64,000 nt of DNA from Diphasiastrum complanatum (taxonomy: Eukaryota > Streptophyta > Lycopodiopsida > Lycopodiales > Lycopodiaceae). The notes beneath the pieces were generated by a model. That model saw only the letters and a program-made list of their open reading frames with translations, made no database searches and was not told the origin of the DNA. Shown here piece after piece: positions 23,801 through 37,069 of the stretch; within the stretch, counting starts at the first letter, position 1; the number at the start of each line of letters is the position of its first letter. The position numbers were made by a program, and so were the translations under genes. The stretch spans positions 15,376,229 to 15,440,228 of the forward strand of contig CM055102.1 of the NCBI GenBank assembly GCA_029204225.1. Reading direction: 5' to 3'.

Positions 23801-24116
23801 ATCCTTAGTTGCATATTGGTGTTGTCATTATCGTCATCCTATTTGGAAGTTAAAAACGATGCTTTTAACTAGATTAGAATCCAAATTTTGATTGCTCCTC
23901 TTTTTTGAGCTTGGATGGATTTGTTTTTTATGACTTGACATATTATTCTTTTGTATTATACTTTGCCTTGTGTTTTGGCAGGCGAGCACAAAGAGATCGG
24001 CTGTGGATTCGCCTTCATCAGAGCATATAAATAAACAACGGAGGGGCGCTTGTGACCATGCAAATATGTGTGCAACTGATAGTGGAGGTAATTTGGCTAG
24101 CGGGTCTTTGAATTGA
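20820..24116 (+). CDS. DDA1: DDA1 homologue (DET1- and DDB1-associated protein 1)
   Basis: Four coding exons: 20820-20903, 22617-22677, 22958-23019 and 23982-24116. Introns are GT-AG (1713, 280 and 962 bp; donors GTAAGC, GTGAGC, GTGAGT) and phases fit exactly, giving 113 residues ending GNLASGSLN-stop. The N-terminus MGSLLGDWPSYNPQNFSQLR, then SPVTYCATHNRTIPPPDQV and ISTEVTNILLRQFYRR, match the conserved DDA1 core (compare human DDA1, about 100 residues, with its NFS and TEKTNILLR motifs). DDA1 is a small nuclear subunit of CUL4-DDB1-DET1-COP10 ubiquitin ligases; in Arabidopsis it is linked to photomorphogenesis and ABA-receptor turnover. The C-terminal 44 residues are basic and poorly conserved. 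All splice signals and the frame are intact, so the gene looks functional, as an island among retroelements. Confidence 0.88.
20904..22616 (+). other. DDA1 intron 1
   Basis: AT-rich. An 87-codon open frame at 21700-21963 contains a Lys/Glu-rich stretch (KFKDEETEQVKKDARKVDK) without recognisable homology; it is probably intronic noise or a relic. Confidence 0.8.
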
Positions 24117-26305
24117 TTGTTGGAAACTGTTTATTTCAAGACAACAATTGAAATGCAGTGTGTGCACATGTAAAGCAGACAATCTGGCTAACAAAGAAAT
24201 GCTTCTGTAGAGGTTAAAAGCTCTCTTGGTAGTAAGTTAGCAGGTTCAATTCATATTCTATTCATTTTGTAGTGGTAGATAACTATTTGACATTATTTTG
24301 TGACCTTTTTCGTCTTCTAGAAATCGGAGCCACACAAATTATTGGCTTTCAGTATAAGAAATATGGTAGTCCTAATTTGAGAACAGATATTGGGTGCTTG
24401 TCAATCCGACGGTTGGCTTTATTTGTGTGTCCTTTGAGAAGCAAGATATAGATCTATTTTATAATTTTAAACAGGCACAACAACTAAACACCAAGTAATT
24501 TTAAACAGGCACAACAACTAAACACCAAGTATCAAATTCTCTACATGCATAAAGCTATAATCAGGTCTCACAAACTTGGGTTGTGGGTTGTGAATTTAAT
24601 CACTCAATAGGCAAGCCCAATAGAGCAACCATGCTCATTCTAATTTTTCAGGAGTTATCTTTTTTTTATCCCCATTATTGTGTGGTGTCTGAATGATTGA
24701 TCTAAAAGGACTATTTTACACTCTTACTATCAAGATAGACAATTTTTGGCATCCTTTTCTTGACAATGATTTTGGCTCAAGAACAAAACGAGAAATTTGA
24801 AGGTCCTTTGTACATATAGATACTCAAATAGTAAAAAGTAATTTACGTCTCATGGGGTTCTTTGTTTATGTGTTGACAATTTTCAATAAGTGCACTTGAG
24901 TAAATGGTGTTTTGATTTAATGGGTAGACAGAAAATAAAGATTAAGATTGCATAATCAGATCATATTTTTCTTGCATTATCTTGGACATTTCTTAACATT
25001 TCAGTAGTTCGCTTATCCATACCATGGAGATCTACGAAAATGCTCTTTTTGAGTCTGTTTAATATCAACACAATACATCATTGACTTATATAATAAGACA
25101 ATTTACATTGTGAAACACTTGTATGTTATATTGATCAAACACATTTGAGCTGAATGCACTCTCAACATTAAATTGTAGGAAAAGTGGTTGATTTAATGTC
25201 CTTTTGCTATAATTTTGAGAACCAATAATTCGTCTAGGCTAGTAAGCAAGAGAGATTTTTGCCATTGTGATGAAGGCTCAAACCCTGCTTGTTGCACTAT
25301 TGACATCTTGGATGCTTTTGTTCCTTGTTTAGGCTTGGCTCACATCTTGATGTGCATCATATATTTGTGCATAAGATTCTAGTACAAATAAATCTCAAAG
25401 CTCGCCACCAAAAAGCAAGAAATCACTTTACAATAATGAAGATTTTTGACACAAGGTTTTACAAGATAACCATTACAAGAATAGCCTACACAAGAAATAA
25501 CTACACATTGCACTATGATGGTAATGGGCACCACTGCTGCTTAATTTATATTTGATCATAAAAATCTTTGTGAATCTACTACAAGGAAAAAGAAATTACA
25601 GAAAGATCAAACATCACTTTTCGTAAAATTAAGGAAGACAACTTTCATGGCAACCATGATGCATACTCTTACAAAAGTTTAAACAATAGTACTTGGCTAT
25701 ATTCCAAGGATGCATGTGTGCCTCATTCATAGGGTTTTGACAATTATATTATAGAGAATGACTAAGTGAACAAAGACCATATTTAAATTTACCCATAAAA
25801 CATTGAGCATGGCCCATTTAAAATATTTGTTGTAAAGCAAAGAAGAAATCTACATGCCCATCTCAGTGTATCTTGGCATTCAAAGTTTGTTAGTTTTAAA
25901 GTCCATATGTGTACTCTGCAATAGAATTGACCCTAGACCTTGAGATTGGAAAGAAGCCATTAAGACAAGACACTTGTAAACTCAGCATACATATTTGAAA
26001 TACATTGACAAAAAGCTACACACATTTGTGAATTTTGTTCACTAGATTGTTATCATCAATTTCCGCAAACAATGTTTGTGCCTTGCCTTTGTCCCGTAAA
26101 CTATGAAAAGGTCAAGTCTCTTGTGAATTGACTAATGTTTAATTGACTTACCCTTATGCATCGTATTATGGTGCTTGATAAAAGAGATTGTTGATTGTCG
26201 TTGAGAAATTCTACACGCACCTAATTTGCCTCTTACAATGGGTTCTCGATGCAAGTAAACATAGATGAGGCAACGACAACCCCACGTGCCATACATCTAA
26301 TGCTA
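24117..26305. other. DDA1 3' region and intergenic, no gene seen
   Basis: No second gene, domain or element recognised in 2.2 kb of AT-rich sequence. A 34-bp tandem duplication (GTAATTTTAAACAGGCACAACAACTAAACACCAA-type) is visible at about 24465-24530. The DDA1 poly(A) site is not identifiable. Confidence 0.5.
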
Positions 26306-27439
26306 TGTTAGAAGATTCTTCTAATGGATTCCAGATGCCGAAAGTGCCTAATGGATATCAAGTGAAGGAATCGAACTGCCAAACTACATTATGGAGCGTC
26401 GACAATTAACCAAGAAGGAGTTCCAGAATCCAGATGTACCAAGAACGCCAAAATCAGAAGGTCGACGAGAGTCGTGGACCGGCCAATGAGCAGAAACAAA
26501 GCCCGCATCCCCAACATATTTTACGGCGATGGGAACGAAAGCATGGCCAAGTCAACATAAAGATTCAGATCTGTTTGTAATATAACGTCAGACACCCTTA
26601 GAAGGTGCACTGTACTCGTAAGCCAAAGGCGCGAGAAGTAGAAATAGATCTAAAACTCCAATGAGCCAAAAATAAGAAAGGACCCAAGTAGTTTAAAATG
26701 CATTTTTTTCTTATAACTTTTTAAGATAGTCAAGTTCTTATGGCACATGGTTTTTGGGTGAACCAAAAACCCTAACCCTAGCTTTGTCTATAAGTAGGGA
26801 TGTGACACAATTTTGTAATCACTTTTCATTTGTAAGATTAGAGATTCAGAGAGAAAAGCAAAGTCTCCTCCTACATTTTCTTATTTGTGAAGCCCTCCTA
26901 TTTTGCCATTGTAAGCTTGCTTGTGGATGAATTAATGCTTGATTGTTTTTTCATAATCATGCTATCACATATTAAAATGATCATTAGCTCATGCTTTCAT
27001 TCATCATTCCACAAAAGCACACATTTACAAAATAGGTGTTATACAAACCATTTGGAGTGATTGATAAGATCCATTAGGTAGGTTTACTTTCATTGCTCTC
27101 CTCCCTTGAGAAGATAAGCCTCAAGAGGAGAAGATCTAGAGCTCAAGAAGCCTAGATTGTCCAAGAAAACCAAGACCCAAGAAGAGGATCAATCCAAAAC
27201 CAAAACCCTAGAAAAGAGCCAAGAAGATAGTCACGAACCTCACCCTTCATCTAAGCCATTCCACCTTTAGATCTAATGATGAGATTGACACCCTTGGTAG
27301 GCATTTAGATCCGTAGCTTAACCCCCTCCCCATTGGATCTAATCCCGCTGCTACATTGATACTCACCCGGTTGGAGATCCAAACCCCAACTTTGCCCTCT
27401 TGATCACGACGATTAGGGAGGCACGAAAAGGGACCAACA
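26306..27439 (+). mobile_element. Probable Ty3/gypsy LTR
   Basis: Begins near TGTTAGAAGATTC and ends GGACCAACA, just before a gypsy-type primer site. Inside, CTATAAGTAGGGATG at about 26787 is a good TATA box at U3/R position, with TTTGTAATCAC downstream. The 5' edge is inferred only from the TGTT...AACA inverted ends. A short AACCCTAACCCTAG run (about 26767) is telomere-like by chance. Confidence 0.55.
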
Positions 27440-27445
27440 TTTTTT

Positions 27446-27463
27446 TGGTGTCGTTGTCAGGGA
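27446..27463 (+). promoter_or_regulatory. Gypsy primer binding site, mutated
   Basis: TGGTGTCGTTGTCAGGGA differs from the TGGCGCCGTTGCCGGGGA-type plant gypsy primer site by a few C-to-T/G-to-A changes. Confidence 0.6.
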
Positions 27464-28830
27464 GACGGTGCTAAGCTACTCTTAGATGGGTTTTTTGTTT
27501 GCATTCCTCTTGATTTTGTTGCATTTTTTATAGGTTTCTGACTCGCCTACATGTCTTTTTGCACTATTTTTTTGTCTTTCTGACTCGCCACTTTTCCAAT
27601 GAGCTGAGTAGACATCAGACTCTATTCTGTGATCTCAACAAGTCAAATCCCTGACTTGCTCCTGACTCGCCAACCTAAATTTTTCCATTTTTACTTGTCC
27701 ATTTGACTCGCCATTTGGATAATAGCCTCAGAGCATCATTCTAGAAGTCGGCAAGTCAAACTGCTTAACTTGCGCCTAGAAACGCCATCTCAAAATTCTC
27801 GCCATTTTTTAGTTTAATCTTGACCAACCTATGATCTACCAACAATCTAATGAATCTTGCCACTTCCTAAGATTGAAACACTCAGGTATGACTCCAAAAA
27901 AACCACAATTACTTGGATGAAATTTCGTGAATGATGGTGTAGAATAGTAAAACTCTTTATGCTCCATAACGATTTAAAATTATGTGAAATGCTAGAAGTA
28001 TATTTTATGACATTTCTTAAAAAGCTTTATGTAACTAATAAAGTACGAATAAAATGATACGGATAAGTAATCGTTCAAAAATAATAGCAAGACGTACGAC
28101 AAAAGAAAAATACTATGTAAGGAACCTTACCTACATAAGTGATCATAACTCTTGCTCATATGTGTGGCACTAGAAAGCGTGGATATGCTCAGTACCTACC
28201 ACACTTGTAGAAGACTATTGTACTAGTTTTCAAGGTCAGGATGGTATGGAGGTACCCTGATATCTACGAGAACTTACACACTTTACTTGCTGCATCAAAA
28301 CACAATAATGGACTATACCGTTTTATTAAGTTACAGTTGTCCGACATCTTAATATGATGAATTAGTGCAATGTTTGGTTAACCTGAATGGCATTGATTTG
28401 CCCAGGGCAACTTGATTTTCCAAGCGTTTGTACATAGGATCCATCAGATACCAAAAAAGTGTTGGAAATTAAGCTCACAGTTTCCTCCTTGGTGATATAA
28501 TCCATTTAAAACTCTTTCTACACATTTTTCGCTCACTGATCTAGGGTCAAATGCAACCTATTATCTTGGTTCTATGTCTGCTCATCCAATACCTGTAGTA
28601 ATTACAGTTTCCTATTTTGCTACCTACATATTTGGTCATGTTTCTTAACACAGCCTGCAGACCTATAGAACTACTCTATTTTTGTGTGTAGAGTTCTACC
28701 TGGTAAAATTACACGGGTTTCTACGCACAGTCCAAAGGGTAGCCATTTCTGACTTTTTCTATTCTACATTCAAATGTCAAGTATTTGAAGTACATTAAGG
28801 ACCTGTCCATCTTTGATGTCCTCAACATTA
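27464..28830 (+). other. Noncoding leader/intergenic; scattered GACTCGCC words
   Basis: Four to five CTGACTCGCC/TTGACTCGCC words with similar downstream TTTTCCATTTTT tracts lie at 27535-27720, a degenerate tandem repeat. No gag follows. From about 27900 to 28830 nothing recognisable. Confidence 0.4.
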
Positions 28831-28839
28831 AACGAACGA

Positions 28840-29245
28840 GTCTACGGTCGAAATGCGGTCTAGAAACGAACCGCCAGACCACCGCCAAGGCAAAAGCTTC
28901 GATCTATGTGTGAAAGGAACAAAAAACTGCAACCCAGCCGCAAGCTACCGCAAGGAACCGCCAAAGGCACCATCTACTACCGTCGGGACACCGTAGGGGT
29001 CAACCCTATGGCCACTCAGCGAAGACTGGAAATTTTAATCTACCACCAAGGCACCGCAAGGAACCGTCAGGGCATCGCAGGACTCAACCCTGCGGTCACT
29101 CAACAAAGACCAACAACCGAAGGGAACTACAAGCTACGACTTGCGATCAACGTTGCGACCGCCAGGAACCGCCAACATTGCAGTCTACCTACGGCTTCTA
29201 AGACGACGCAACTTCGCGACTCCTCTTCACACTCCCAACCCTAAT
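28840..29245. repeat. GC-rich degenerate tandem repeats (CCGCAAGGAACCGCC)
   Basis: Words ACCGCAAGGAACCGYCA and GGACTCAACCCTGCGGTCACT recur at about 28950-29010 and 29050-29110, with a third partial unit at about 29160. The region is much richer in GC than its surroundings. A 112-codon open frame spans it but its peptide repeats follow the DNA repeat, so I do not call a gene. A TATA-like CATAAATAG at about 29380 hints that it may be U3 of an LTR. Confidence 0.55.
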
Positions 29246-30002
29246 TGATCTAGGGCTTGTACAGATGTCGTTATACATCAAATATTTGTAAATGTACATT
29301 CAAGTATATAGTTAAGCTAAACTATTATTGTAAGTAGAGATTAGTTAAACAATTTTTGTGAAACAAGAACGACATTGCTCATAAATAGATCTCCAACTCT
29401 CATTCCATGTATGCAACAGAGCGAAAGACTTTCATTCTAAGTTATGCCATCTTTTATTCAGACTATAACCAATCATATTGTTCATCAGACAAGGAGTCAG
29501 TGTAATATACAAGCAGCACATTCTTCATCTGTGTCTAACGTAGTTGTTTATGTGTTGTAACTTGATTGCACTCTTTTCATTACTTGTCATTAGCTCGTTC
29601 ACTCAGTCTAATCAGAACATGGACGTCTCTAACTCCTAAGAATTTGATTAGACGATGGTCGTCCATGATGCCTGAGGAACTTGCGTCATCTCTTTGCACC
29701 ATAGATTCTAAATCCATATTGAACTTCACATTTAAACTGACAAACAATAATTTTCACACACAATCTATCCTCTTCGGTGGATGTGCTCACGACTCTGTTT
29801 GAGCACACATTCACTTCATATGGGTCCATATCTCTCCAACAAAAACTTCACTAGTACTGATGGGTGCAGGATGGCATGGGTATGCCCTGTTACCGACATC
29901 TATGACCAAATTACACCTTTTCCACTTGTTGTGATTGATTAGAGATTCATCAGTGTAAAGCTATGTTAATGTTGTGTAACTATAGGATTACTTGCCTTAT
30001 AT
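29246..30002. other. No gene seen
   Basis: No coding motif. GATGGGTGCAGGATGGCATGG at about 29858 resembles words near 28230, so remnants of one dispersed repeat may be spread through 28.1-30.0 kb. Confidence 0.35.
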
Positions 30003-31373
<1,371 letters not shown>

Positions 31374-32150
31374 TGTTGGATTTATTTTCTCTACTCTCCT
31401 AAATCCCATTTTTAATTTGCTTCCATTCATGCTGCATATTTACTCACGTTGTCGCGCAGTTTGCATATTAACATGCAAATTCTCACAGGCGATGAAAAGA
31501 CGAAAAGCAAAGGATGATGTCACACCCTTTTCACGCTCACCCCATGTAGCTGCACTAACGGACTGGACAACGACTGCAGCCGCCCATGATCTCCTACAGA
31601 CAGCACATCCACCCTGTACTTTCTTCATTTGCACACATGTAACATTATGTATATATATTGAATACCATCTGTGTATTCAATAGGACGATGAGATGAGATT
31701 GATTGATCAGAGATCATTGATTGAAGATCAATTGTATGTAAACTAGCATCAGAAGCTTATCAGAGAGATAGACGAAGTAGATGCCTTGTGCATCGATTCT
31801 TCATTGTCGGTAATAAGGTTTCATTCCTTTACAGATTGAACAAGCTTCGTAGAGCACGCAGTTTCATCCGCTATTGTCTTGTACTCTACCGCATTATTGA
31901 CATGTATACTTGATATACTTAATCTGATAGCAGTTCTTTGCTCTACATTCATATCTGTGTTAATATTGCTATGCTTATTATTCATTCTGTCTAATATTTC
32001 TAGTTGCTCATTTTGGTAATAGACGACTAACATTTAGTCTTGTCTTTCGTGAATCTTTCGTGACTAATTATCAGTCGAGCATAGTCTAGCTCTTCGCGAA
32101 TCATTTGCGACAAATTATTCTCCTGGCGCTTCATTTATATCCTTCACGAG
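31374..32150 (+). mobile_element. Copia LTR, family A, plus orientation, 3' truncated
   Basis: Starts TGTTGGATTTATTTTC and aligns with the minus-strand LTR 56753-58019: shared CTCCTAAATCC, GTATATATAT then ACCATCTGTGTATTCAAT (TATA/R region), and the TCTAGCTCTTCRCGAAT repeats near the end. The expected 3' end and primer site are missing; noncoding sequence leads into an unrelated gypsy gag. The open frame at 31417-31683 recurs only as LTR. Confidence 0.75.
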
Positions 32151-32421
32151 CACCCAAATGCACCATATAGACAGTCGTTAAAAAAAATTATCGTAAAACT
32201 TCTTAATTCCCTACGATTTCTGCAATTTTTTTTGAGCACCAAAACATTTCATGGATTTCAAATTTTATAGAATCCAGTTTGTTAAAATTTTACAGCCCTT
32301 TATTCTAAGTAGTTAAATTCGATTTTGCTTCTTATTCTATAACTTCCATAACTTTTTTGTTTGACCTCGGATTTCAGCAAAGCATACTATACCGTAACTT
32401 ACCAGCCCTTCAATTGTCAAG

Positions 32422-33430
32422 ATGGATGTGGATTCCAATCTTGAGTATATAGATGACGGTGACTCTGAATACGAAGATCAATCTAACTATGATTTTAAAG
32501 ATCAGTATTATGAGTACAGCGATGACGAATTCAATCATTGCAGCGAATCCAGTCAGTGCGAACAACTGTCATATGGAGACTATCTGGAACATAATGAAAC
32601 ACATTTTGATGATTATGATAATCGACAAATTTACCAGTCAACATAACCCAAGTGGTGGTGTTTATAGTAGTAACAATGAACAGATGAATTCACGTCAATT
32701 AGAACGTCATCATTACCAATATCCTTACATGGACCAATCTTCCCAAGCTATGGTGGAAACAACGATGGTGCAGAGACAATATATCTTTCATAAGTTTGAT
32801 GGTAGAATTGCTCATATGGATGTGAGAGTATGGTTGGACAACTTTCACAAGTATTTTCAATCACATCCAAGCAGTGACCATGACAAGGTCCAATTTGCAA
32901 GAACATACCTTGATGGATCTGCATATATTTGGTGGCGATATTGGATACAATGTGAAGAACCTCATGTTACCACTGATAAATGGCCAACCTTTGTACAAAA
33001 GTGCATCAAAGAATTTACATGTATAGACCACCAAGTATGGCATTCTACCCAACAGATGTCCACCGTGGAGATCTGTTTCAATGACTTCCATAAGATAATG
33101 GACTGATATGGTTATTCGGTGGAGGAATTTAATACAATGCACTTTGTTTAAGGCTTAAAGCCTTAGATAAGAGCTTGTTTATCGAGGGATATACATCATG
33201 AAACTTGGATAATGTCACTATCTGACATAAGATTTCATGCTCACACCATAGAATATGAATTAAACAAGGGTCAACGTGAAGCTGCTACAGAATATTCAAC
33301 ACCACTATTATACACTTTGGACATACACTGGACATTAGCTTTCAACAAAGATATGGGACAATTACAAAAGCTGAGGGATCAGGACAAAACGACTAAGGTT
33401 CAATTGGAAAAAACTATTAATTATCAATAG
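32422..33430 (+). pseudogene. Ty3/gypsy gag with acidic N-terminus, frameshifted
   Basis: Starts with an ATG and about 75 residues very rich in Asp/Glu/Tyr (MDVDSNLEYIDDGDSEYED). Near 32640 a frameshift moves coding to the next frame, which carries a gag core: FHKFDGRIAHMDVRVWLDNF, YFQSHPSSDHDKVQFARTYL and AYIWWRYW. In-frame stops occur at 33104 and soon after, and the frame resumes at 33212-33430 (HAHTIEYELNKGQREAA). No zinc knuckle, protease or RT follows; gypsy LTR sequence begins by about 33830. Confidence 0.75.
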
Positions 33431-33826
33431 AAAGCTAGAAACACAAGGATCTTCATAGAATCTCAATAGAAATGAAAGAAAGAGTATAATCAATGGAAAT
33501 GGAGCATGGATTCATGTAGATAAGGCACATGAGACCTAACAATGGAAATCCCCATAACTCATATTCACAAGGAGGAAGCAAGAAGCTCTCACTTGCAAAT
33601 GAGCCAAAAGATCCACAAAATGATGTCTCTTGCCTAGTTATAGACAAGGCTCTTACTTAACCTAACTTAACTATCTTGAGGGATAGTTAGCCCTTGTTAA
33701 GTATTATTTGAACTACATTGGGCCCTTGTTGGCCTATTATCCTTATTAATTACTTTGGAGGGCCTAAAGAGGGAACCGCCTTGTTATCAAGGCTAATAGC
33801 TCCTTTTGGGCCTACAAAGCTTACAA

Positions 33827-34523
33827 TGTAATTTCTAGTTTGGTGGAACTGCCACTTGGGCTCCACATGGCCAGCCTTCTTGCTTAAGGGCCCCCCTCTC
33901 TTGTGAGGGAGCTTTGATTGTATTTCAAGTTCTCTTGGGCTAATAAAGAGGATCCTCCATGATTTCTTGAAGAACACTAAGCTCCTTGTTCTTTCTTGCT
34001 TAGTTGTGGATTAGGATTCAGTTCTTGTTGTGGATTAAAGTAGGATTCAACATTCAAGTAAACTAGATAGGCTGGTTTGTAGCATAGATCTTGCACATTT
34101 CCTTACAATCCAGTTCTTGATTGTTCTTGAGTAATCTAAGCATCAAGTGATGAGTGTTTCTTGATTCTTAGATTGTTAAAATGCTGCTAGGAATCTTGTT
34201 TCTTGTTTCTTGAATCTTGTTTTCAGTAGCTAATCTAGTTCTTGATTGTCCTCTGATTCAGTAGTTAGTGTAGGTTTGCTCCTTGCTCTGAAACACTGAT
34301 CCTCTTGAGCTGTAGATGGTTACATGGCTAGTGTATGCATGTAGCTGAGTTTCAAACCCGTTCTCCCATTGACAGGCTGGGAAATACATTGAAACTGAGA
34401 AACGCTTCTGCTGTTGACGGTCCTAACAAGAAGATAATCCATAACGAACTGTAACGTCAGAAGCAATAAAAGAAAGAAAAGAGACAAAGCCGTGTTCACA
34501 GAGGCAGTGAATCTGTGAACAAC
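33827..34523 (+). mobile_element. Gypsy LTR related to 3591-4700, opposite orientation
   Basis: Reverse-complement match to 3591-4390: TTTCTAGTTTGGTGGAA, GGGCCCCCCTCTCTTGTGAG, and ends GAATCTGTGAACA at 34519-34523. The bases after it are not a primer site, so it is a 3' or solo copy. Its left limit is uncertain; 33431-33826 holds no recognisable gene. Confidence 0.7.
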
Positions 34524-34544
34524 CATAACATTGAGCCACAACAC

Positions 34545-35384
34545 TGTGGAAATCTGCAAAATTGGACCAAGAATGGATCCTAAAATGATCCACAAGAGTG
34601 ATTGGATATTAGATACAATTGATCTATCAATCTACACAAGATTTAGATCAATCTAGATTAAATTTAGATGAGAAAATCTAACAAGAACAATCATAAATGA
34701 AAGGGAATTGTACCTGCTGGTTTCACACGTGTGAAAACCTATCAGAGTACGAAATCCAGTCTGAAATCAAAGTACAATATGATAGGAACTCAAAACCATC
34801 AGGATAAATAAAGACAAATGATGAAATTGACAAGAATTGCAAAACCAAGATTGGTGTTGCTTGTTGATTATGGCCAAATGTGGCTCTATATATACAAAAA
34901 GTGGGAGCTCGTAGTAATGATCTTCTCTTTAAACTCAGATGTGTGAGGGTGCTTTATCATGTGGTGATTCATCATGCAAAATTGACACTTGGACAAAATC
35001 TTCTATTTTGAGCACTTTTGGTCCATTTTTCTTCTATGTAGAGAAAAGGAAAAACTCTTCTAGAAGTGAAAATTCGACTTCCTCAGCTTATTCCACACAT
35101 GTGAGTAGACCTCTACACATGGGATTTGACACCTAATCTCATGATGTGGCTTCATGCAATCTCTAGATTGATGCCATGTGGCATATGACTAAAAGACATG
35201 ATTTTGGCCTTTTTAGCCCACAGAACTCGATTTAAACTATACGTACAAGCTATATGATTGTACTACATGAAAAGTACATTTATTTACACGTGACAACAGG
35301 CTCCACACATGTGTAATCATAATAGATACAAGTCATTATGATATTTACAATGTTTGATCAAGTTTGCTTTTGCCAATTTTCACA
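34545..35384. mobile_element. Solo copia LTR (CACGTG-rich family) with flanking repeat
   Basis: TGTGGAAATCTG ... CCAATTTTCACA forms inverted ends, and CACAACAC lies on both sides (34537-34544 and 35381-35388, the latter overlapping the LTR end), consistent with a target duplication of 4-5 bp. CACACGTGTGAA and CACACATGTG words recur inside. TATA-like CTATATATAC is at about 34889. Nothing internal remains, so it is a solo LTR. Confidence 0.7.
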
Positions 35385-35399
35385 ACACTCCAGTTTCGC

Positions 35400-35535
35400 T
35401 CACTTCATGTCTCAATCCGTCTCCTAGAACGATGTACCTTGAGGAGTCGGTCTGTCATCGTCACATAATGTGACATAGCACCCGAGTCAAGAACAACTTC
35501 CTGAACATCGGTTGTTGATCTAACACACACGTCAA
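35400..35535 (-). pseudogene. Copia protease fragment
   Basis: Minus strand reads VVLDSGAMSHYVTMTDRLLK, with the DSGA catalytic motif of copia aspartic protease intact. It is cut on its 5' side by an inverted RT fragment (35550-35765). Confidence 0.75.
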
Positions 35536-35549
35536 AGCATTATTAAGCA

Positions 35550-35765
35550 ATCAAGTACTTGGTAGCTCTGTCTTCAGCCATCTTTAAGTATTCATCTCTT
35601 ATCAAGAACCAGACATGGGCTATCGTTGAATTACCTGCCAATAGAAAGGTAGCTGATTGCAAATGGTTGTTCAAAATCAAGTACAAGCAGATGGAAAATA
35701 TTGACCGAAGAAAGGCTCGACTTGTCGCCAGAGGATTCTCTCAGGTACCAACTGTCGACTACACT
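35550..35765 (+). pseudogene. Copia RT N-terminal fragment, inverted within another copia
   Basis: Plus strand reads SSLIKNQTWAIVELPANRK, CKWLFKIKYKQ and KARLVARGFSQVPTVDY, the RT fingers region of copia. It lies between minus-strand protease (left) and minus-strand gag N-terminus (right), so it is inverted relative to its surroundings. Confidence 0.82.
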
Positions 35766-35960
35766 AACTTTTGTACCCGTAACAACATCCCATAACTTGT
35801 CGACGACCTTTAAAGTCTTCATCTTAAATTCCCACAAATGATAATTGGATGCATTCAGCTTGTCTGCGATAAGACCAGCTTTACTTTGAAAATCCATCTG
35901 GAACTTAGTCTGTTGATTGTATTGATGATGCTAAGATGTAGAGATGCCAACAATAGGAAA
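35766..35960 (-). pseudogene. Copia gag N-terminus
   Basis: Minus strand reads KLNASNYHLWEFKMKTLKVV then KLWDVVTG, the usual start of copia gag, closely like the gag start near 56530. The frame breaks at the junction with the inverted RT fragment. Confidence 0.75.
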
Positions 35961-36048
35961 TCAATTCTCTGATACTGAAAGGTTGAAAGAAATTGAAGAG
36001 TTTGATATCAATTTGATATCGCAAAAGATATCAAGTATTAGAGCTTTC

Positions 36049-36060
36049 GCTCTGATACCA
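36049..36060 (-). promoter_or_regulatory. Met-tRNA-type primer site
   Basis: GCTCTGATACCA (minus: TGGTATCAGAGC) directly abuts the LTR at 36061. Confidence 0.9.
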
Positions 36061-37059
36061 TGTCGAAAATAGGTAGATAATGGAATGTAGAAGCTTCCTA
36101 CTTCCAATGCATGACTACGCCTATTAAAAATTGAATAAAGCAGTAGTGATGGAAATCGCGTTCAATCTTTAGCAACTAACTTTCGCTAGATACTAAGTGA
36201 TTACATAGCCATACATAAAGTATTGAATTCTTAAACGATTCATATAAGCTACAAAAGCAATACAGAGATGCATGCATTTTGACATATACTGAACACAATA
36301 AGAAATAGTGTTGATTCAGAAAAACAAAATCAGATGCCCACAATTCACAATGTTGATTCATCACTTGAACATTGACAATGAGATGTATGAACAATTGATT
36401 TATACTAAGTAATTAGGTCGTCAAATACGATTGCCAATTGGCTGGTGTCTGCTGGTAGTCATCCAGTTCCTTTTCAGAAATTGATTGCTGATAAGCGGTG
36501 AAAATTGGCTGCAAATAGTCTGTTTGCATAAATGAACTAAAATTGTTACTCTACAAAAATGAACTAAAACTGCCACGGGTGACAGTATTGCAAAAAGACG
36601 ACAATGTTGGCTTTTTGAGAAAAAGATGACAGTGTCCTAAAATCTCATTTCCTTCATATTTGAGATAACTCTACAATTTGCCAGAGCCATTTCCTTAATA
36701 TTTGAGGCACTTTGAAAAATGCGACTCCGTAGTTTTACTCGCAAATCCTGACAGGCGGAAAATGTGAAAAAGGTGATCCTGCATTTTTTAATGTAATTTC
36801 CGACAGACGATCGTGTTGCTAAAATGCGAAAAACGTAACACTGTAATTTTACTCGTCATTCTTGACAAGCGACACTATCTGGATTGTAGAGAGAAAAAAT
36901 GCGACACTGTTGCCAAACTCCGTGTATTTCTACTGGCTATGTAAAACACTTGTCATTATGCAGACTGTATAAAAACACAGGAAAATCCGCAAAACTAGAT
37001 AAAAATGGATGAGGATTAAAACCGGTTAGTCGATTAGTAAGAAGGAGAATAATCCAACA
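36061..37059 (-). mobile_element. 5' LTR of minus copia, family A-like
   Basis: Bounded by TGTCGAAAAT and AATCCAACA (minus TGTTGGATT...ATTTTCGACA). Contains the GTGTCGCATTTTTC-type words of family A at 36570-36960. Confidence 0.75.
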
Positions 37060-37069
37060 AAAGTTTGTC

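Noticed and set aside
26760-26785. Telomere-type AACCCTAACCCTAG
   Set aside because: Only about two units, inside a probable LTR; too short to call an interstitial telomere.
28906-29244. 112-codon basic protein
   Set aside because: Spans GC-rich tandem repeats, no homology seen, codon pattern follows the repeat.
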